From positions 248,001-312,000 of the forward strand of contig NZ_BJKK01000004.1 in NCBI RefSeq assembly GCF_006538325.1: a stretch of 64,000 nt of DNA, in the 5' to 3' direction. Positions 1-6,750 of this stretch are shown one piece after another. How positions within the stretch are numbered: the first letter of the stretch is position 1; every line of letters begins with the position of its first letter. The DNA comes from Alteromonas sp. KUL42 (GTDB lineage Bacteria > Pseudomonadota > Gammaproteobacteria > Enterobacterales > Alteromonadaceae). The notes under the pieces are model-generated. The model had not been told where the DNA came from. It made no database searches and saw nothing but the letters and a program-made list of their open reading frames with translations. The position numbers were made by a program, and so were the translations under genes.

Positions 1-98
1 TCATATGATGTTCTTGTTCATCAGCTCGCAGATTTGCTAGCGGCTTCCTCCAGACTATCTCTCACGATTTAGCCCTTGCCATTCGCTAGTAGTTAGCG
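1..98 (+). repeat. Possible partial attC site at window edge
   Basis: A core-like GTTAGCG lies at 92-98. Complementary short arms CTAGCG and CGCTAG occur upstream, as in the L'' and L' boxes of attC sites. The left half (R'') would be outside the window or is degenerate. A second core-like GTTAAAC occurs at 113-119, so the exact cassette boundary is uncertain. Confidence 0.35.
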
Positions 99-172
99 TT
101 GAATAACAGTGTGTTAAACAACGGTGATCTTCCTACAGAGGACTTTCACCTCATTAGTTCATGTCCATGCTG

Positions 173-248
173 GGCGTACACAAGGCGCTGCTGCAGGACA
201 AATTTTCCGCTGCGCTCCAAATTTGCCGCAGAGCGCGGCGTTAGCTGC
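173..248 (+). repeat. Integron attC recombination site
   Basis: The R' core GTTAGCTG starts at 240 and the site opens with GCGTACACAAGGCGC near 174. The two halves fold into a hairpin: GCGCTGCTGCAGGACAAATT pairs with the reverse complement of AAATTTGCCGCAGAGCGC, leaving a few unpaired bases on one strand. Such extrahelical bases are typical of attC sites recognised as folded single strands by IntI. The cassette downstream begins at this core. Confidence 0.7.
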
Positions 249-265
249 CAAAGGAAGGTTCAAGA

Positions 266-559
266 ATGCAGGTCTTAGAAAAATACATCGCAACTATATG
301 TGCTTTCAGTCTAAGTGCGCTTTGCCTTACTGGCTTGGCACTCTCGCTTAATCCAAAGTTTGCCTTTTCGGCAACTGGTTTCGCTCTGCTTGGTTATTCT
401 TTTTTACCACGCAACAAAGGCTTTTCAAACATTAGTGTATCAGCAGAATCAAGTGCTAAAAGGAAGAGTCAAAATAGTAATCATTTATTGGTTATGCAAG
501 TATTGGCTTTATTCTGTTTAGGCGCTGGCCAAGTAGGTATTTTTGACAATGTCAGCTAA
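266..559 (+). CDS. Small hypothetical membrane protein, integron cassette gene
   Basis: A 97-residue protein of unknown function. It has hydrophobic stretches at about residues 8-27, 30-47 and 75-92, suggesting two or three membrane segments with a charged loop rich in Ser, Lys and Arg between them. The start is supported by AAAGGAAGG a few bases upstream, right after the attC core at 240. The stop codon lies inside the R'' box of the next attC site (553-560), the compact arrangement usual for cassette genes. Nothing in the sequence assigns a function. Confidence 0.6.
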   Translation: MQVLEKYIATICAFSLSALCLTGLALSLNPKFAFSATGFALLGYSFLPRNKGFSNISVSAESSAKRKSQNSNHLLVMQVLALFCLGAGQVGIFDNVS

Positions 560-657
560 CAACTCAATTAACTCACTAACTTCGTCCGCTGGGATGCAAT
601 CACGCTGCACTTCGCGATTATAGTCTCTTACCAGCGCTCCAAAGCTTAGTGTTATGC
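553..657 (+). repeat. Integron attC recombination site
   Basis: R'' is CAGCTAAC at 553-560 and R' is GTTATGCC from 651. R'' is the reverse complement of the core that begins this cassette (GTTAGCTG at 240), the expected signature of an excisable circular cassette. Internal arms GCTGG and CCAGC can pair. The right end, AAGCTTAGTGTTATGCC, resembles Vibrio-type attC ends. Confidence 0.75.
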
Positions 658-671
658 CTCAGAGGAAGTTT

Positions 672-1175
672 ATGGTTAAAAAGTTATCGGTTTTCGTTTT
701 AACTCTCTTACTAGGCTTCACTGGAGGATGGATAACTAATTTCTATTTGTTAGCCGAAGAAACAAAAAAAGGCTATGTATCAACCTTAACCTCTGGCCTC
801 ACAAACGATTTCGAGATAATTAAATTACTAGAGGATCAAGGTGCTTTTACTCCCGAGATGAAGCAACAGTTTGATGAAAAGTTTTCACAGACGGCTCTAC
901 TTCTTAAGAATACACAACCTAATTATGAAGAATTAACTGCCATTCCCACGCAAAAATTGTGTAATTTAATCGAATATCATGACAGCTATGGTATAAAAGC
1001 TCATGGCACTACAGATTCAAATATAAGCGATTACCTAAAGAGCCTTAGCCCAATCATAAAAAAAGAAATGGCTAATATCCAAAGGTTCACTGGGGGAAAG
1101 GGTTGTCAACTAAGCGGCTCAGAACCGAGTGAGTGTAGCTACCGTGACACAGGTCGTTGCAAAAATGAAACTTAA
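672..1175 (+). CDS. Hypothetical membrane-anchored or secreted protein, cassette gene
   Basis: The protein has 167 residues. It starts with MVKK and a hydrophobic segment at about residues 5-25 that could be a signal anchor or signal peptide. The rest is soluble, with four cysteines, three of them clustered near the C terminus, which could form disulfides outside the cytoplasm. An upstream in-frame ATG at 654 lies inside the attC core. The ATG at 672 is preferred because GAGGAAG precedes it closely. The family was not recognised. Confidence 0.6.
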   Translation: MVKKLSVFVLTLLLGFTGGWITNFYLLAEETKKGYVSTLTSGLTNDFEIIKLLEDQGAFTPEMKQQFDEKFSQTALLLKNTQPNYEELTAIPTQKLCNLIEYHDSYGIKAHGTTDSNISDYLKSLSPIIKKEMANIQRFTGGKGCQLSGSEPSECSYRDTGRCKNET

Positions 1176-1206
1176 CAAGGATGTCCACTTTTAGTGGGTA
1201 AGACCA
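1169..1206 (+). repeat. Cassette-junction repeat, copy 1
   Basis: A 38-base element starting AACTTAAC and ending TTTTAGTGGGTAAGACCA. It recurs with a few changes and a 2-base gap at 2101-2136. Both copies sit just before an AAGGAAG ribosome site and the start of a cassette-type gene, where an attC right end would be expected, but the core reads GGTAAGACC rather than GTTRRRY. CCAC and GTGG inside this copy can form a small hairpin. Confidence 0.55.
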
Positions 1207-1226
1207 ATGCTACAAGGAAGATTTTG

Positions 1227-1691
1227 ATGAAATATTTAGTTTTAAGTTTGTTTTTAACAATTTCTTTAGGTTGTTCTACTAGTAACAAGCTAGAAAAACC
1301 CGAATCATCAATCGTTAGTAAAGAATTTAGTAACGAAGTTCGGACCAAGTTATTAGGAAAATGGTGCGGTACTAAGAAACATGACGACGGCTTATTGCAG
1401 CAATGGAATGTTGAGCGGCATGAAGATGGCTCTTACAGAGTAGATTTTTCGACTACTGCATCGGATGGTTCTCAGGAAAACTGGTCAGAATTTGGAATGT
1501 GGGGTGTTCGATATCCAATTTATTTTACCGCAGTTCAAGGCTTTTCTGGTGAAAACGGACCATACCGAGCAAACACTAAAGACCCAGACTTATATGATGC
1601 TTACACAATCATAGAAATAGAAGAGGAGCACTTTACTTACAAGAGTTTCACTTCCGGCAACACATTTACTCTGCATCGCAAGTGTAATTAA
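1227..1691 (+). CDS. Hypothetical lipoprotein, cassette gene
   Basis: A 154-residue protein whose N terminus (MKYLVLSLFLTISLGCSTS) is a lipoprotein signal peptide. Cys17 is the predicted lipidated residue, and Ser after it favours the outer membrane. The mature part has Trp- and Gly-rich stretches suggestive of a beta-rich fold, but no family was recognised. The ATG at 1227 follows CAAGGAAG. The longer frame from 1194 would start with a GTG inside the junction repeat and would bury the signal peptide. The gene is followed directly by a clear attC site. Confidence 0.65.
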   Translation: MKYLVLSLFLTISLGCSTSNKLEKPESSIVSKEFSNEVRTKLLGKWCGTKKHDDGLLQQWNVERHEDGSYRVDFSTTASDGSQENWSEFGMWGVRYPIYFTAVQGFSGENGPYRANTKDPDLYDAYTIIEIEEEHFTYKSFTSGNTFTLHRKCN

Positions 1692-1695
1692 AATG

Positions 1696-1802
1696 GCGTA
1701 TAACAAGGCGCTTAAAAACGCCACTATGGAGGCTGGGACGTAAACACGTGCGTAGCCTCGCCATTGTCACCGCGCATTTACGCTCTTATTCGGAAGTTAC
1801 GC
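1696..1802 (+). repeat. Integron attC recombination site
   Basis: R'' is GCGTATAAC at 1696-1704, followed by AAGGCGC, and R' is GTTACGC at 1796-1802. Inner segments such as GAGGCTG and CAGCC-like pieces can fold. At 107 bases the length is within the usual attC range. It separates the lipoprotein cassette from the frameshifted small membrane gene. Confidence 0.7.
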
Positions 1803-1821
1803 ATATAAAGTAAGGGATTAC

Positions 1822-1988
1822 ATGAAAGCGCTTTTTTGGTTCGTTACAATTTTGGTTCTGGATATATTGAGCCATCAGGAGTGATTTTAATATTTTTCCC
1901 ATTTGCTTATATTGGCTTGGGCATTGGAGGAGCAATCTTGGGTTTATTAATGTTTTTAACTGAAAAATTGATTAAAAAGTATGCCTAG
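1822..1988 (+). pseudogene. Small membrane protein gene with single-base frameshift
   Basis: The ATG at 1822 is preceded by TAAGGGA but its frame stops after 20 codons. Adding one A to the ATGAAAGC start (giving ATGAAAAGC) opens a continuous 55-codon frame ending at 1988. It would read MKSAFLVRYNFGSGY, then a hydrophobic Gly/Ile/Leu-rich segment and a basic tail (KKYA). The 167-base span is one base short of a multiple of three. This is either a decayed cassette gene or a sequencing error in the A run. The function is unknown. Confidence 0.5.
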
Positions 1989-2042
1989 TAAGGCGCTAAA
2001 CTCATTCCCTTCGGTCACTGTGACAATTAACTAGAACTAGGC
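1983..2042 (+). repeat. Degenerate attC-like inverted repeat
   Basis: GCCTAGT at 1983-1989, followed by AAGGCGC, resembles an R'' and L'' box. Its perfect complement ACTAGGC lies at 2036-2042. The right half lacks a GTTRRRY core, so the site may be decayed. It overlaps the stop of the small membrane gene, as expected of an attC. Confidence 0.4.
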
Positions 2043-2100
2043 AGTAAAAAGCATTAGTTGGGAAAAGATAGAAATGGGTCTCCATCTATGCCCTGCTCGC

Positions 2101-2136
2101 AACTTAAATAGGGTTTGTTTTTAGTAGGTAAGACCA
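2101..2136 (+). repeat. Cassette-junction repeat, copy 2
   Basis: A 36-base element starting AACTTAAA and ending TTTTTAGTAGGTAAGACCA, matching the element at 1169-1206. As there, it is followed by a cassette-type gene with an AAGGAAG ribosome site. The hairpin seen in copy 1 is not preserved. Confidence 0.55.
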
Positions 2137-2165
2137 GCATCCACCCAACATCAAGGAAGTTTCAA

Positions 2166-2627
2166 ATGGATATCAATTTAAGAGAAGTAACTGTCGAGAA
2201 CTGGCTCGACATGATCAACTTAGAGATAACAAAAGAACAAGAAGACTTTGTTGCATTGCCCTCTGAAGCAATAGCAGCCTCAAAATTCTACGAATATTAT
2301 ATCAACCGAGGGGTTTATCTAGGCGACAAACCGGTAGGGTTTATTCAATACTACCCGAATTACAGAGACGAAAAACCAAATGAAATCTTCATTGACCAGC
2401 TTTTGATCGACGTCGAATTTCAAGGAAAAGGGTATGGCTCGGCCGCCACTAAGCTAGTACTTGAAGAAATTAAGAATCTGAGCGGATTTGACTCTATTTC
2501 TATTTGCTACGTCGAAGGGCACGATAAAATGAAACAGTTCTTTGAGCGGTTTGGGTTTAAAGTCATTGAACAAGATGAATTCGATGAGACTATTATGGAA
2601 CTGCATTATGCCCAACAAGACACTTAA
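2166..2627 (+). CDS. GNAT family N-acetyltransferase, cassette gene
   Basis: A 153-residue protein of typical single-domain GNAT length. The acetyl-CoA pyrophosphate-binding motif QGKGYG lies near residue 88, after a strand reading FIDQLLIDVEFQ, and the C-terminal part FFERFGFK is the usual GNAT end. The acceptor cannot be told from sequence. Acetyltransferases of this size are common integron cargo, some of them acting on aminoglycosides, but resistance here is only a possibility. The ATG at 2166 follows CAAGGAAG; an earlier TTG start at 2115 lies in the junction repeat and is unlikely. Confidence 0.8.
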   Translation: MDINLREVTVENWLDMINLEITKEQEDFVALPSEAIAASKFYEYYINRGVYLGDKPVGFIQYYPNYRDEKPNEIFIDQLLIDVEFQGKGYGSAATKLVLEEIKNLSGFDSISICYVEGHDKMKQFFERFGFKVIEQDEFDETIMELHYAQQDT

Positions 2628-2630
2628 TAA

Positions 2631-2662
2631 CTAGCATATAAACTCGCGTGCAAGTTTACTAG
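2631..2662 (+). repeat. Hairpin between cassette genes, possible decayed attC
   Basis: CTAG (2631-2634) and TAAACT (2639-2644) pair with AGTTTA (2653-2658) and CTAG (2659-2662), with a one-sided 4-base bulge. It lies just after the acetyltransferase stop, where an attC site would be expected. No GTTRRRY core was found before the next gene. Confidence 0.3.
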
Positions 2663-2705
2663 AGAGCAATCTGGCGACACTAACAAATTGGTAAATGGAG
2701 CAAAC

Positions 2706-3218
2706 ATGGGAAACCAAGGAAAGCTGTTTTTCTTTTGTGGAAAAATGGGAGCAGGAAAATCGACTAAATCTAAGGTTGTTGCGGCTGAAAACAATGCAGT
2801 CCTTGTTTCAGAAGACGACTGGTTGTCAGCGCACTACCCTTCTCAAATTCAAACATTTGACGACTATATTACGTACTCTACTCTCATTAAGCCTTTCATT
2901 AAACGTCATATTCAAAACTTGCTAAATATTGGGGTTAACGTTGTTATGGATTTTCCCGCTAATACTGTTAAACAAAGAGCGTGGTTCGTAACTATGTGCG
3001 CAGAAGTAGAGTGTGAACATGAGCTTTGGTATTTAGACTTAACTGATGAACAATGTTTGTCTCAAATTGCTAAACGCAGAATTGAACAACCACAAAGAGC
3101 TAAGTTTGACACTGAGGCTGTTTTTCATCATGTGACCCAGTATTTTGAAGCGCCAACAGCAATTGAGAAACTCAATTTGGTACATGTGGGAGGAAACGCA
3201 CAACAAAGCGCTGTTTGA
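2706..3218 (+). CDS. P-loop (AAA_33-like) kinase-type protein, cassette gene
   Basis: A 170-residue protein with a Walker A motif GKMGAGKS at residues 12-19 after a hydrophobic strand. The segment SEDDW follows at about 37-41, and VVMDFPAN resembles a Walker B strand. This layout matches small P-loop kinases of the AAA_33/zeta-toxin/chloramphenicol-phosphotransferase type that phosphorylate small molecules. The substrate is unknown; drug or nucleotide-sugar phosphorylation are both possible. The ATG at 2706 follows GGAG; an ATG at 2695 is in another frame. The stop overlaps the beginning of the attC site. Confidence 0.7.
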   Translation: MGNQGKLFFFCGKMGAGKSTKSKVVAAENNAVLVSEDDWLSAHYPSQIQTFDDYITYSTLIKPFIKRHIQNLLNIGVNVVMDFPANTVKQRAWFVTMCAEVECEHELWYLDLTDEQCLSQIAKRRIEQPQRAKFDTEAVFHHVTQYFEAPTAIEKLNLVHVGGNAQQSAV

Positions 3219-3271
3219 GAACTTAGCTAATATGACCTACGCGCTACTACCATTATTTAAAAGTTATGTGC
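3198..3271 (+). repeat. Integron attC recombination site
   Basis: R'' is GCACAAC at 3198-3204, followed by AAAGCGC, and R' is GTTATGTGC at 3263-3271. GCAC and GTGC at the ends are complementary. The site is about 74 bases long and overlaps the stop of the kinase-like gene. It is the last convincing attC in the window. Confidence 0.7.
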
Positions 3272-3382
3272 CAGGAAAATCATATGTATAAAGGTTTAAA
3301 AGCATAGGTTTTTGTGAAATTGTTTGTGACAGTGTTTTTCACAATTATTTTTGCCAATGCTAGTCAATGTAAGGAAGTAAAT

Positions 3383-3754
3383 ATGTCAGGCCCTGCTCAA
3401 AATGGCGTACTCATCTACTCCAGTAATTTTCGGCACCTTGCTGAGTTTTACCAGCAATTATTTGAAATGCAAGTTACAAGAGAAACCCCAGATTTTATTA
3501 GCTTAAATAAAGACGGTTTCAACCTTATAATCCACCTCCCTCCTTTTGATTTACCTAAGAATTCTTTCAGCCCTATTAAGCTATTTTTAACCGTTAATAA
3601 TATGGAAGCTACCAAAGCAGAAGCTATTAGGTTAGGCGGTGAGACATTCGATGGCGAGTGGTCAAACCCAATATTTAAGGTCTCTAATATTGCCGACAGA
3701 GAAGGCAATCATATTCAGATCAGAGAATTCAAGAATACTAATAGCAGTTGGTAG
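3383..3754 (+). CDS. VOC (glyoxalase/bleomycin-resistance fold) protein
   Basis: A 123-residue protein with one VOC module: a first beta-alpha unit (NFRHLAEFYQQLF), then HLPP, and a C-terminal strand after ADREGNHIQI with the Glu of the usual metal site. VOC proteins include glyoxalase I, dioxygenases and drug-binding resistance proteins, and the sequence does not tell which. The ATG at 3383 has AAGGAAG just upstream. A GTG at 3314 would add a hydrophobic signal-like leader and cannot be excluded. It is the first gene after the last clear attC and may be a terminal cassette. Confidence 0.7.
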   Translation: MSGPAQNGVLIYSSNFRHLAEFYQQLFEMQVTRETPDFISLNKDGFNLIIHLPPFDLPKNSFSPIKLFLTVNNMEATKAEAIRLGGETFDGEWSNPIFKVSNIADREGNHIQIREFKNTNSSW

Positions 3755-3794
3755 GCAATTATGTAGAAAGTGTTGATTCTCATAAGGAAATATT

Positions 3795-4127
3795 ATGAAA
3801 AAGGAAATTATTCTATTATTAATTATTGCTTTAGTCTCAGCGTGCAGCGCAACTCAAAGCAATAATAACCAGTCCGCAACAACGTCTGATAACCCGCCAA
3901 AAGAGGCTCCAGATGGCTGGGTTCGCATGTCTTTCGACATAACATCATCTGGTACTACTGAAAATATTAAAGTTATAGACTCATCACCATCGGGGATATT
4001 TGAAAGCGAAGCGATCAAAGCACTATCAAAATGGAAATACAAACCAAAGTTTATTGACGGTGTTGCGGTGAAGCAAACCGATTTGAAAGTGCAGCTCGAT
4101 TTTATATTAGAAGACAGCGAAAACTAA
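3795..4127 (+). CDS. Small lipoprotein with TonB C-terminal domain
   Basis: The protein has 110 residues. The signal peptide ends in the lipobox VSAC with Cys17, and Ser follows the Cys. A short Ser/Asn/Thr-rich linker leads to residues 40-107, which match the TonB C-terminal fold (GWVRMSFDI, then AIKALSKWKYKP). Unlike true TonB it has no membrane helix to couple to ExbBD and no proline-rich spacer, so it is unlikely to energise receptors. Lipoproteins with this domain occur in many marine gammaproteobacteria with unknown role. A good AAGGAAA site precedes the ATG. Confidence 0.75.
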   Translation: MKKEIILLLIIALVSACSATQSNNNQSATTSDNPPKEAPDGWVRMSFDITSSGTTENIKVIDSSPSGIFESEAIKALSKWKYKPKFIDGVAVKQTDLKVQLDFILEDSEN

Positions 4128-4173
4128 AAAGGCATTAACACTAGTTTCACTCGCCAGAGACAAGGAGGATTAA

Positions 4174-4236
4174 GTGAACCGAGAGAAACGTCTTTATATT
4201 TTACACACTCTAAGGAGAGGAAATGCATCCGAATAG
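4174..4236 (+). CDS. Possible 20-residue upstream ORF
   Basis: A GTG at 4174 is preceded by a near-perfect ribosome site (CAAGGAGGATTAA). The frame runs 20 codons and overlaps the first 14 bases of the next gene in another frame. The AGGAGAGG that serves the next gene lies within it. It could act in translational coupling or be accidental. The peptide is basic and resembles nothing recognised. Confidence 0.25.
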   Translation: MNREKRLYILHTLRRGNASE

Positions 4237-4693
4237 ACACGCCATCGCTTTTGGAAGTCTGGTATTTTTGGTGATATCAGTTGTTATCATAATTGCAGCG
4301 CTATTTTGGGGTTGGCCAAAATACAAAGTGTACAAAAAAGAAATGGACGGCATTGCTGCATTAAAAGAGGCAGAATGGAGCAAACAAATACTAATAGAAG
4401 AAGCGAAAGCCAGAGAACAAGCAGCGTTAATGCAGGCCAAAGCAAGAGTTACTCTCGCTCAAGCAGAAGGTGAAGCGAAAATTGTACAAGCTAAGGCAGA
4501 GGGCCAAGCTGACATTGAGCGTGCTAAAGCTGCTGCAGAAGCAAATAGGATCATCGGAGAATCTCTCAAAGGAAATGAAGAATACCTTCGTTACGTTTGG
4601 ATCAAAGGGCTTCAAGATGGAAACGGTGAGCGTATCTATATTCCCACTGAAGCGGGCCTTCCTATACTTGAAGCGGGCAAAGCAGGTAAATAA
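4223..4693 (+). CDS. Membrane-anchored coiled-coil protein resembling an SPFH-protein tail
   Basis: A 156-residue protein. One membrane helix lies at about residues 10-32, followed by a basic segment (KYKVYKKE). A long Ala/Glu/Lys/Gln-rich helix with repeats such as QAEGEAKIVQAKAEGQADIE spans about 45-115. The C-terminal part (YLRYVWIKGLQ, then IYIPTEAGLPILEAG) resembles the region after the SPFH domain in prohibitin/HflK-like proteins, but the SPFH domain is absent. It may oligomerise at the membrane or be a phage- or element-type protein. The TAAGGAGAGG site and ATG are convincing. Confidence 0.65.
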   Translation: MHPNRHAIAFGSLVFLVISVVIIIAALFWGWPKYKVYKKEMDGIAALKEAEWSKQILIEEAKAREQAALMQAKARVTLAQAEGEAKIVQAKAEGQADIERAKAAAEANRIIGESLKGNEEYLRYVWIKGLQDGNGERIYIPTEAGLPILEAGKAGK

Positions 4694-4755
4694 TGCTGAA
4701 CTAGACGGGGCCGGTAACCTCTCTCTTTGTTCACTCAAGCAATAAAGGAAACCCT

Positions 4756-5607
4756 ATGCGTAATGAAAAATACACAATTAGAAGTATGACCAAAGCAGAA
4801 ATGGACCTTATGATTGATTGGGCAGCAACGGAAGGCTGGAACCCAGGGTTACATGACGCTAATTGTTATTTTGCGGCAGACCCAGAAGGGTTTCTTGTTG
4901 GATTTCTTGGTGATGAACCCATTGCCACAATTTCTGCTGCAAAGTACAACGATGCCTTTGGCTTTATTGGCTTCTACATTGTGAAACCAGAATACCGAGG
5001 CCAAGGCTATGGCATACAGATATGGAATGCAGGGCTTGAACGCCTAAAAGGGTTGAACATTGGGTTAGATGGTGTTCTTGAACAACAGGATAACTATAAA
5101 AAGTCAGGGTTCAATTTAGCTTATCGCAATATTCGCTATGAAGGTTTAGGTGGTGGTAACCCACCGTCAAGCGCTGACATCATAGCGCTCTCGACAATTC
5201 CTTTTGATGCCATCGCTGCTTACGACCTACCGTTTTTTCCTGTAAGCAGAACATTATTTACCGAAACTTGGGTCAACCAACCTGAATGCAAAGCGCTTGG
5301 CATCATGCTACATGGCAAGTTAAGTGGCTATGGCGTCATTCGCAAATGTCGTAATGGGTATAAAATTGGGCCCTTATTTGCCGACACGCCAGATTTGGCA
5401 GAAGCCCTCTTTCTAGGGTTAAAATCGAAAGTCAGTTCCTCAGACGCCATCTTTCTAGATACGCCAGAAATCAACGGGGCAGCAGTTAGTTTGGCGAAGC
5501 AACACAATATGAAATTGTCATTTGAAACCGCAAGAATGTATACAGATGCGCCCCCTAACCTTCCGTTAGACCGTGTGTTTGGTGTAACATCGTTTGAAAT
5601 TGGATAA
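4756..5607 (+). CDS. GNAT family N-acetyltransferase with second C-terminal domain
   Basis: A 283-residue protein. Residues 5-130 form a GNAT domain with acetyl-CoA motif RGQGYG at 81-86 after IGFYIVKPEY. Residues 130-280 look like the second, degenerate acetyltransferase-like domain found in YitH-type proteins. The acceptor is unknown. AAAGGAAA precedes the ATG. It stands 60 bases after the coiled-coil gene and may be cotranscribed with it. No attC was found on either side, so cassette origin is not supported. Confidence 0.8.
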   Translation: MRNEKYTIRSMTKAEMDLMIDWAATEGWNPGLHDANCYFAADPEGFLVGFLGDEPIATISAAKYNDAFGFIGFYIVKPEYRGQGYGIQIWNAGLERLKGLNIGLDGVLEQQDNYKKSGFNLAYRNIRYEGLGGGNPPSSADIIALSTIPFDAIAAYDLPFFPVSRTLFTETWVNQPECKALGIMLHGKLSGYGVIRKCRNGYKIGPLFADTPDLAEALFLGLKSKVSSSDAIFLDTPEINGAAVSLAKQHNMKLSFETARMYTDAPPNLPLDRVFGVTSFEIG

Positions 5608-5649
5608 TAAGCAGGTATCAATCTGCTGTTTTAAAAATAAGGATATTTT

Positions 5650-6699
5650 GTGAATAAACACATTTCTTTTTCTATAATATAAAGCGCTCTATTGGCTGGT
5701 TGTGGTGGCTCAAGCGGTGGAGATGAACCAAACTCACCTAGTGTCCCCGTCACGCCGAATAACCCACTAGATAGTCAATTTTATGGGGTATGGGAAATAG
5801 ATTCGTTAGCTTACGTGGCAATATCAAAAGATACTATTACCACAGTGGCTTTTGATGAAGAGCGTGGTTGTTACGAGTCAGGGCTTTTCATTGTAAATAG
5901 CAGTACCGAAACGTCCCTGACATCAACAGATATTCAAACTGGTGAACGAACTACATCTCACTTTGAGATGGATGGTAACGTACTCATTGTGGAAGAAGAT
6001 GGGCTAGAACTCCCATTTGTTAAAGCCCAAGGCTTTAATCCCTACCCGGGGTGTGAAAGTTTTTACGGTGTTACAAACGTCGAAATTGATTTAGAACTTT
6101 CATACTTACCCCCATCTGTGAAAATTAACCGAGGTGCTCAAGACATTGGACGTGTAGAATACGACTATGGAATTAATTTTGATATTAATCGAAATAGCGT
6201 TATAGATGCCGGTGATATTGCTATAAGAGTTAGACACTTCAAAGGAAGTCGTAATTATCCAAGTGATCATGATATTTCAATTGTTGAGCTAGGTAGTAAT
6301 ATATGGACTTACTTACCGAAACATCAGTCGGATAGTATTATAAGTACAACCATTGACGAAATTAATACCGCTGTACAGTTAACTCAAACAGATAATGTAT
6401 TAACGTTTAAATTTGATATCACTCAACACGCATTACTTGCTCATATAAATGAAGACACGCCTGTACAAATAGTAACTGGCCTTAGTTACCCAGAGCCTGA
6501 GGTTGAAATAATTGACAATTGGCAAGATGGGCCGTGGAATTGGTCTAGTGCGCGCCACAGAGATCAACTACCCGAAGAAGGCTTTTTTCAGCCAAACTTC
6601 TATCCTGACATGACTATAGATGATGCCACTATGGACTTATTAGAAGGTGAATCATTATGGGTTGATATAAAGTCGGCGCGCTTTACATTTACAAAATAG
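5650..6699 (+). pseudogene. Lipoprotein gene with in-frame stop in the signal peptide
   Basis: From the GTG at 5650 (AAGGA upstream) the frame reads MNKHISFSII, then a TAA at 5680-5682, then SALLAGCGGSSGG and about 330 more codons with no break. The lipobox LAGC is intact, so this is plainly one lipoprotein gene with a single nonsense codon in its signal peptide. The TTG at 5692 could only give a protein lacking most of its export signal. The mature part is acidic with several Asp-rich stretches (DINRNSVIDAGD resembles a calcium-binding dockerin-like loop). No family was recognised. Confidence 0.65.
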
Positions 6700-6750
6700 T
6701 CAATATATACCCTATACAAAACAGTACAGTTTTACCTCTAGGAGACAGCA

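Noticed and set aside
124-351. A 75-codon ORF
   Set aside because: It runs through the attC site at 173-248, lacks a ribosome site and overlaps the better supported gene at 266.
3383-3754. Signal peptide form of the VOC protein starting at GTG 3314
   Set aside because: The ATG at 3383 has a strong AAGGAAG site and VOC cassette proteins are usually cytoplasmic; kept only as an alternative.
3272-6750. Further cassettes after the last attC
   Set aside because: Ribosome sites are similar, and GGCATTAAC near 4133 resembles an R'' box, but no matching R' core was found, so cassette status is not claimed.
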